Shown here: positions 59,199-64,000 of the stretch, one piece after another
Layout of the letters: each line of letters begins with the position of its first letter
How positions within the stretch are numbered: the first letter of the stretch is position 1
Assembly: GCA_003550305.1 (NCBI GenBank)
Contig: QKYT01000264.1
Coordinates: forward strand, 54,824-118,823
Direction: 5' to 3'
Length of the DNA stretch: 64,000 bases
Source: Glomus cerebriforme
Lineage: Eukaryota > Glomeromycota > Glomeromycetes > Glomerales > Glomeraceae
The notes under the pieces: generated by a model
Databases searched by the model: none
What the model was told of the DNA's origin: nothing
The model's input: only the letters and a program-made list of their open reading frames with translations
Position numbers and translations under genes: made by a program

Positions 59199-59896
59199 TT
59201 TTTTTTCTCCTCCTCCTTCTCCTTTTTTTTTTTTTTTTTTACAAAATAAGTTTCAAAACTCGCCCATTTTCATGTTATTGTTAATAAATATAGTAATTAT
59301 ATCGGCTAAACTTTTAGCCTTTCATTTGCAACAAGGAAAGGAGGCTGATCATATTTAATGTTAAACAGGCATTTTAAAGTTCATTCAATATACATATGTG
59401 TACATGAACACGATACTTTGGGAATACTTTCTTCATGCTGCGAAACAAATTTAAACGAATATATCCTTATAAATTCTAAAAATGGGTTAGTCATTTATTG
59501 ATTATGCTTGATAAGGACCTATTACGGATCCTTTGATAACAACAAGGCATTAAAACAACGATTATTTATAAATTTTTTATAAAATTCCATACAGTCGTCT
59601 CCCTCTATAAACGTCCCTGCCTATATAATCACATAGTTATAATCACACTTTTATTAGGTCAGCCTCTTCTATTATATCATCATAGTCACAAACCTTTATA
59701 ATTACTAAATTTGTTAATGTTTTACTATTTATAAAATCTGCCCGACCCTGTGATTATGAGATTGACAATGAAAATTATTTCAGGAAAACTACTTTTTTGT
59801 ATCGACTTTCCATATGTGGATCAATGTTACACAGTTTGATCGTTCAAATCGCCATAAAAAAAAAATTTTGAGATTTTCCCTCCACTTTTTTTTTCA
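59199..59896. other. Intergenic, nothing recognised
   Basis: Pyrimidine-rich leader of the F-box gene (59199-59240, T/C runs on the plus strand), then AT-rich spacer. No coding sequence is supported. Confidence 0.45.
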
Positions 59897-60572
59897 AAAA
59901 TATTCTTCATATCCCTTAAGAGTAAGCTCTTCACTTTTCTTCCGATTTTGAATTTTAACGAACGAACTGACTATTTACAAAAGTTTTTTAAAACGAAGTG
60001 TATTTATTCTATGAATTATATGAAAGGTATGTTATGAAAATCAAAAAGATTCTATTATGAATTTGGCTCGTTAAATCTTCTAAATTTTCAAAAGTATCAA
60101 GAACTATACATAGTGAGCGAGCAACAAATGAAGTCATAATAGATTCGAGTTTAAAAATTATAGCATATAGGATTCAAATATTTGATCCATAGACTTAGGA
60201 AGGATTTTGATTAATGTTAAAGGTGAGATATTATCTGATCCCATCTTTAATTATTTTTTGCAAAGTTACGACATGTATATATTCTTGAAATTTTCGATAA
60301 AGGAAGATGATTTTAGGAGGATTTTTGGATTTTTACATAAAATCTCTGGAATCTCATCAATTTAATCTTTTTAATTAGGCGAGAAAAAATCAAAATCAAA
60401 TTCGTCCGGCAAATCTTGTGAGTAAAATCAGAAATGACTGTTCGTATAATATAAACAAGAGACCATCACAACTTTACGCATCAAGTAAATTTTAAGTAAT
60501 TTTATAATTTGTTCAGGTAAATGTTTAACCAAGACAAAAAAAGATTTACGATATTCACATGAATCACGATTG
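59897..60572 (-). pseudogene. Third, decayed DDX60-like helicase fragment
   Basis: Read on the minus strand, the segment follows the last quarter of the two intact helicases in order, with deletions and shifts. 60572-60450 matches the region coding FCLDKEYLSEQIKHHLR and EYLMRE. 60440-60390 resembles the VSHLYYAEPSNFAFS region. 60350-60190 matches KYPSKIILPPLPKD then SDNILPLS. 60190-60018 matches SKLESIATSFVARSPF and DTFVNLEDLTSHIH (DNA level: AAACTCGAATCTATTATGAC, TTCATTTGTTGCTCGCTC, AATTTAGAAGATTTAACGAG). 59960-59897 matches the final exon EEELVLKGFEM (GAAGAGCTTACTCTTAAGGG). Many stops. The helicase motifs are not present in the surviving part. Confidence 0.75.
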
Positions 60573-60829
60573 TTATTTTTATTTTATTTTTTTTTTTATA
60601 ACTATATTAAGATAATTTATTAGACGAAATTATCGATGCTATAGCATCAATGTCATTATTTAGCCCAAGATATACGCTCAAAACATCGCGTTAGTAATTC
60701 TTAAGTTCGACGCTGTTATCTTGAGGCGTATCTGTTGTGTCATTGTGTCCATTTACAAGATTTATATCAACACACCTGTTAAAAATAACTTAGGACAATA
60801 GAAATAACAATTATTCTGTGATACTAAAA

Positions 60830-62340
60830 TTCGAACAAATGGATTGATCGAATCGAAGAAGCTATTTCTAAAAAAAAATATATTAAATAGTTAATATGAT
60901 CATTTTATAACATTGAAGAATTGGTTTCGTAAAGTTATCGTGCAAATTGGAAAAATACTCAGGTATTTAGCATTGAAATCTTTTTTTTTTTATCTCAATA
61001 ATGGTGCTATTAAAGAAATTGTTAACGAGGTTATTATAGTATAATAATGTTTTTCATTATACATTTTCTAATTTAAAATTTTCATTTAATTGTCTAGATT
61101 AAACTTCGGCGTGAAGTTGATTTTCATGAGAACATCGTTCGTTTTAATGGTATTATATCATCTAATAAATGTTTTGAACCTTTTGATATTATTTTAAAAA
61201 TTATATTGAAAATTTCAACAATGGCATTTTTTTTGTAAGAAAATCTTAATTCAAGGAAATATTGTTGGTAATAGAATGTGCTTATGGTGACACCCTTCGA
61301 AATATTTGAAAGTACATTTTGAAAATCTTACTTGGAATGATAACTTTAATCTTGCACTTCAATTAACTTACGCTGTATCATGTTTACATGATGAACGCAT
61401 CGTGCATCGTTATTTGTAATTCATTCACATTGTATTATGATATTATTGATTAGCGCATTAATAATTTAACAATTTAAATATTTTTTTATTGTATTTGATA
61501 ACAGATAACAGTCCTCCAGTAACGTTTTTGTCCATTAAAGTACCATCAAGTTGGCTGATTTTGGATTATCAAAAAGGATTGAAGAATCATCCAACCTTCA
61601 ATCAAAATTATTTGGAATAATTCCTTATACTGATCCAAAGAGTTTCATTAATACAACAAAAAAAAATTCATTAAATGAAAAAAGTGATGTCTATGGTGTT
61701 GCCGTATTATTGTGGGAAATATTTAGCGAGCAGCCTTGTAAAATACCCAAAGCCCAAAACAATATCATGTATGGTTTACTTAAAAGGTCTAAGAAAAACG
61801 CCTACTATCAATACACCCTACACCCGAGGATTATATAAAAATTTATACTGGTAAATATAATTTAACCTTAATCAAATAATACATGTACAGTAACAGTATA
61901 CATATAATTAATTAAAACATATTTTTAAATCTGTTTTTTGTTCAGAGTGTTGCCAGATAAATTACTATACAATGGATAATTATCAAATGGATAATTATGG
62001 ATTGAATCTTCAATTACGAGAATCTAATTTAAATGTTATTAATGTTATTCAAATTTTGATAAAATAAATACTAAGGAAATAAGATCTTCAATAACATCAG
62101 GTGGTGATTTTAGAATAATGGTCGATTGAAATGGTTGCTCTTCCTAATAATGCAAAAAGAAATAGAATGAATACCTTATTGATATTAATGTGACCATACA
62201 TGACATTTATAATTGGTTATTAAATAATCAAAATAATCAAAAACTATTTTTTTTTGATTATTCAGGAATTTGGAATTAGTGTTAATGAACAAAAGACAAA
62301 TTTAGGAAAAACATTTAGAATAGAATTTATTAGAGTTCGA
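60830..62340 (+). pseudogene. Decayed copy of the kinase-Sel1 gene
   Basis: It follows the gene at 13905 piece by piece. KWIDRIEEAISKKKYIK (60838), then YRANWKNTQ (60939) after loss of the Gly-rich loop; IKLRREVDFHENIVRF (61099-61146); the region coding LTWND and the LHDERIVHR segment (61330-61410), where HRDL has become HRYL; ADFGLSKRIEESSNLQSKLF (61552-61615); and SLNEKSDVYGVAVLLWEIFS (61668-61728). The Sel1 part is reduced to traces (EFGISVNEQKTNLGK near 62270). Old splice boundaries are still visible, for example a GT after TATACTG near 61851. Stops and frameshifts, the lost Gly-rich loop and the Asp-to-Tyr change show that it is not functional. Confidence 0.8.
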
Positions 62341-63170
62341 AAATATACTAATTTTTAGTCATCTCTATAAAATTAAAAATTTTACCTCCGTAATAAAACA
62401 ACACTAATAAATAATTAAATAATTTCTCCCGGGACGAAACAAAATAATTATTTAACCTGTTCAAATTTTTATAAATAAATTAATAATTAATTGATGATTC
62501 ATATTTTTTAAGCAATTATTTTTTTTATTTGAATTTTGAAGTGTATTTTTTCATTGATAAAAATGTTTTTTGCAATATACCGTATAGCACTGTAATATAC
62601 CGGATATAATATGTGGTTAAAAACTTTAATTCTGGTAGAATTAAGCTAATTCCGGCCAATTTTTCCATGTTCCATATAGGTAAATTGATTTGCTAGGAAT
62701 CAAATTTTAATTAATATTTCGAAATTTAAATTGATATGATACATCCACGTCAAGAAAAAATGTTATACACGACTCTATATCTATTAAACCTCTATTTGAA
62801 GGAAAGCCCGTAAAGAAAAACATTAGATGCCATCTTTTTATAAGATGCATTAGTACAATGATAACATTTATAAAAAAAAAGAGGAAATAAATTTATTATT
62901 GTTTGAATTTACTGAAAAAAAAAGATTATTGAATATTGAGAATATAGTAAAATTGTAAAAGGTTCAGTTTATCCTTATATAATTTCTATAATTTTATGCA
63001 TCTTTTAGGATTTTTATTTTTGCTAAAATTGTTTTTTGAACAGTTATGGACTACAGTAGATAGTTTGTATTTTAGAAAACTGGACCAAACTTAAAATTAA
63101 ATGTTTATATTAACATGTGAAAAAAATCAACTCAAGTGCATTCAAGATTACCAGTAAATTTTATAAAGGA
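62341..63170. other. Intergenic, nothing recognised
   Basis: AT-rich spacer with a small inverted repeat GATGCCATC...GATGCATTA-like near 62827-62850. No coding sequence is supported. Confidence 0.4.
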
Positions 63171-63173
63171 TAA

Positions 63174-63305
63174 AAGATTATGGATTCCTGAAATATTAAA
63201 AAGAGAAAAAAAATAATTATTAATACCATTAAAAGTATAAAGTAATAGAGTAATAAAATCATCAAATAAAGAAACAATTATTTTAAAGGGGTAAAAATCA
63301 TAACC
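63174..63305. repeat. Direct repeat, copy 1
   Basis: Contains TATGGATTCCTGAAATATTA, AATAATTATTAATACCATTA, AAGTAATAGAGTAATAAAAT and AAAGAAACAATTATTTTA. A second copy with the same order of words lies at 63565-63670. Confidence 0.65.
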
Positions 63306-63564
63306 ATTCTTCGACAAGATAAAGACATAGATAAAAGGTTAATAACCCGAGATAACTCTGTTGGCTTAACTTATGATCTTGAAGCGAGAGGAATCAATTA
63401 TGAAGTTTAAGAAATCTTAAACTTTCAACTTATATAAGGAAGAAGTATAACTAATCACTCCTCCAAGACTAATAGACCTTATAAAGGAAAAATCTTAAGA
63501 ACGACCAATTGTTTACAAAATTGGAATTTTTAAACTCAATATTACCTGAAACATGATAAAAGAT

Positions 63565-63670
63565 ATGGATTCCTAAAATATTAGAAAAAGAAAAAGTAAT
63601 TATTAATACCAAGTAATAGAGTAATAAAATTATCAATAAAGAAATAATTATTTTATATGAGAAGAATAAA
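63565..63670. repeat. Direct repeat, copy 2
   Basis: TATGGATTCCTAAAATATTA, GTAATTATTAATACC, AAGTAATAGAGTAATAAAAT and AAAGAAATAATTATTTTA follow in the same order as copy 1 at 63174, with small deletions. The copies are about 390 bases apart in direct orientation; between them is TTTCAACTTATATAAGG (about 63425). Confidence 0.65.
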
Positions 63671-64000
63671 TTTCAACTTACTTATATATAAAATAAATTC
63701 CATTATTGTTGTTATCAAGTTGTCATTGGGTTTATGTTATTGTTGAAATCCATAAAGTTTTTTTAAAGAAAGAGGAGTTAGATTTTTTTTTAAAAAAAAA
63801 GATGGTATAAAGAAGTAAAAAGAGAAAGTTTTGTTTAAGGGTAAAAAAACAAATGAACTAGGGTATATATATGTATGAGGATATTTGATTATTTAAAATG
63901 AAAGCAATGCCAGAGTGAAAGAAACAGTATAAACATATTAAAGTTTTGTCTAAAAAGGAAAGTTTAAAAGAATATATATCATCATTTACCATAATACATG
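63671..64000. other. Window end, nothing recognised
   Basis: AT- and purine-rich spacer. No gene or repeat is supported up to the end of the window. Confidence 0.4.

Noticed and set aside
1..64000. CRISPR array, operon or bacterial-type features
   Set aside because: No regularly spaced identical repeats; genes contain spliceosomal introns and are widely spaced, so the DNA is eukaryotic.

Overview
The window looks like nuclear DNA of an arbuscular mycorrhizal fungus, most probably Rhizophagus irregularis or a close relative. This is an inference. It rests on strongly AT-rich DNA, short spliceosomal introns (66-100 bp in most cases, GTA...AG), a protein kinase fused to Sel1 repeats with the HRDLHSNN catalytic loop typical of expanded Glomeromycota kinase families, F-box and DDX60-like genes, and many decayed transposable elements. 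Gene density is low. I see no convincing tRNA, rRNA or CRISPR.

Layout. 1-13.8 kb is mostly repeat and transposon debris: a CCCAAA/TTTGGG-rich repeat, a decayed hAT-like transposase, unidentified antisense remnants, one possible small gene at 9.33 kb, and two imperfect inverted-repeat blocks. 13.9-17.0 kb holds an intact five-exon kinase-Sel1 gene (887 aa when spliced). 18.5-19.8 kb is a decayed retroelement-like ORF. 20-32 kb is gene-poor. It contains MITE-like copies, two members (22.8 and 30.5 kb) of a small-protein family, and a tandem array of exon-like units inside a 1.3-kb inverted repeat (28.4-29.7 kb). 32.2-37.7 kb is a complete five-exon DDX60-like helicase (1720 aa). 37.7-50.6 kb is a spacer with a kinase relic, several TIR elements and two more members of the small family (44.8 and 48.9 kb, minus strand). 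50.6-56.2 kb is the second, closely similar DDX60-like gene (1742 aa). 57.7-59.2 kb is an F-box gene on the minus strand. 59.9-62.3 kb holds a third, badly decayed DDX60-like fragment (minus strand) next to a decayed copy of the kinase-Sel1 gene (plus strand).

How it fits together. The core is a local cluster of superfamily-2 DExH helicases related to animal DDX60: two intact copies and one relic. Intron phases are identical in the intact pair and all helicase motifs are kept. Interspersed are at least four copies of a short protein family I do not recognise, with a basic N-terminus, an Asn-rich middle and a conserved IDRIARI...FFNGISF core. Two of the four lie within about 1.7 kb upstream of the two intact helicases. 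Whether this is a functional association or only shared local duplication cannot be decided from the sequence, but it is the best candidate here for something undescribed.
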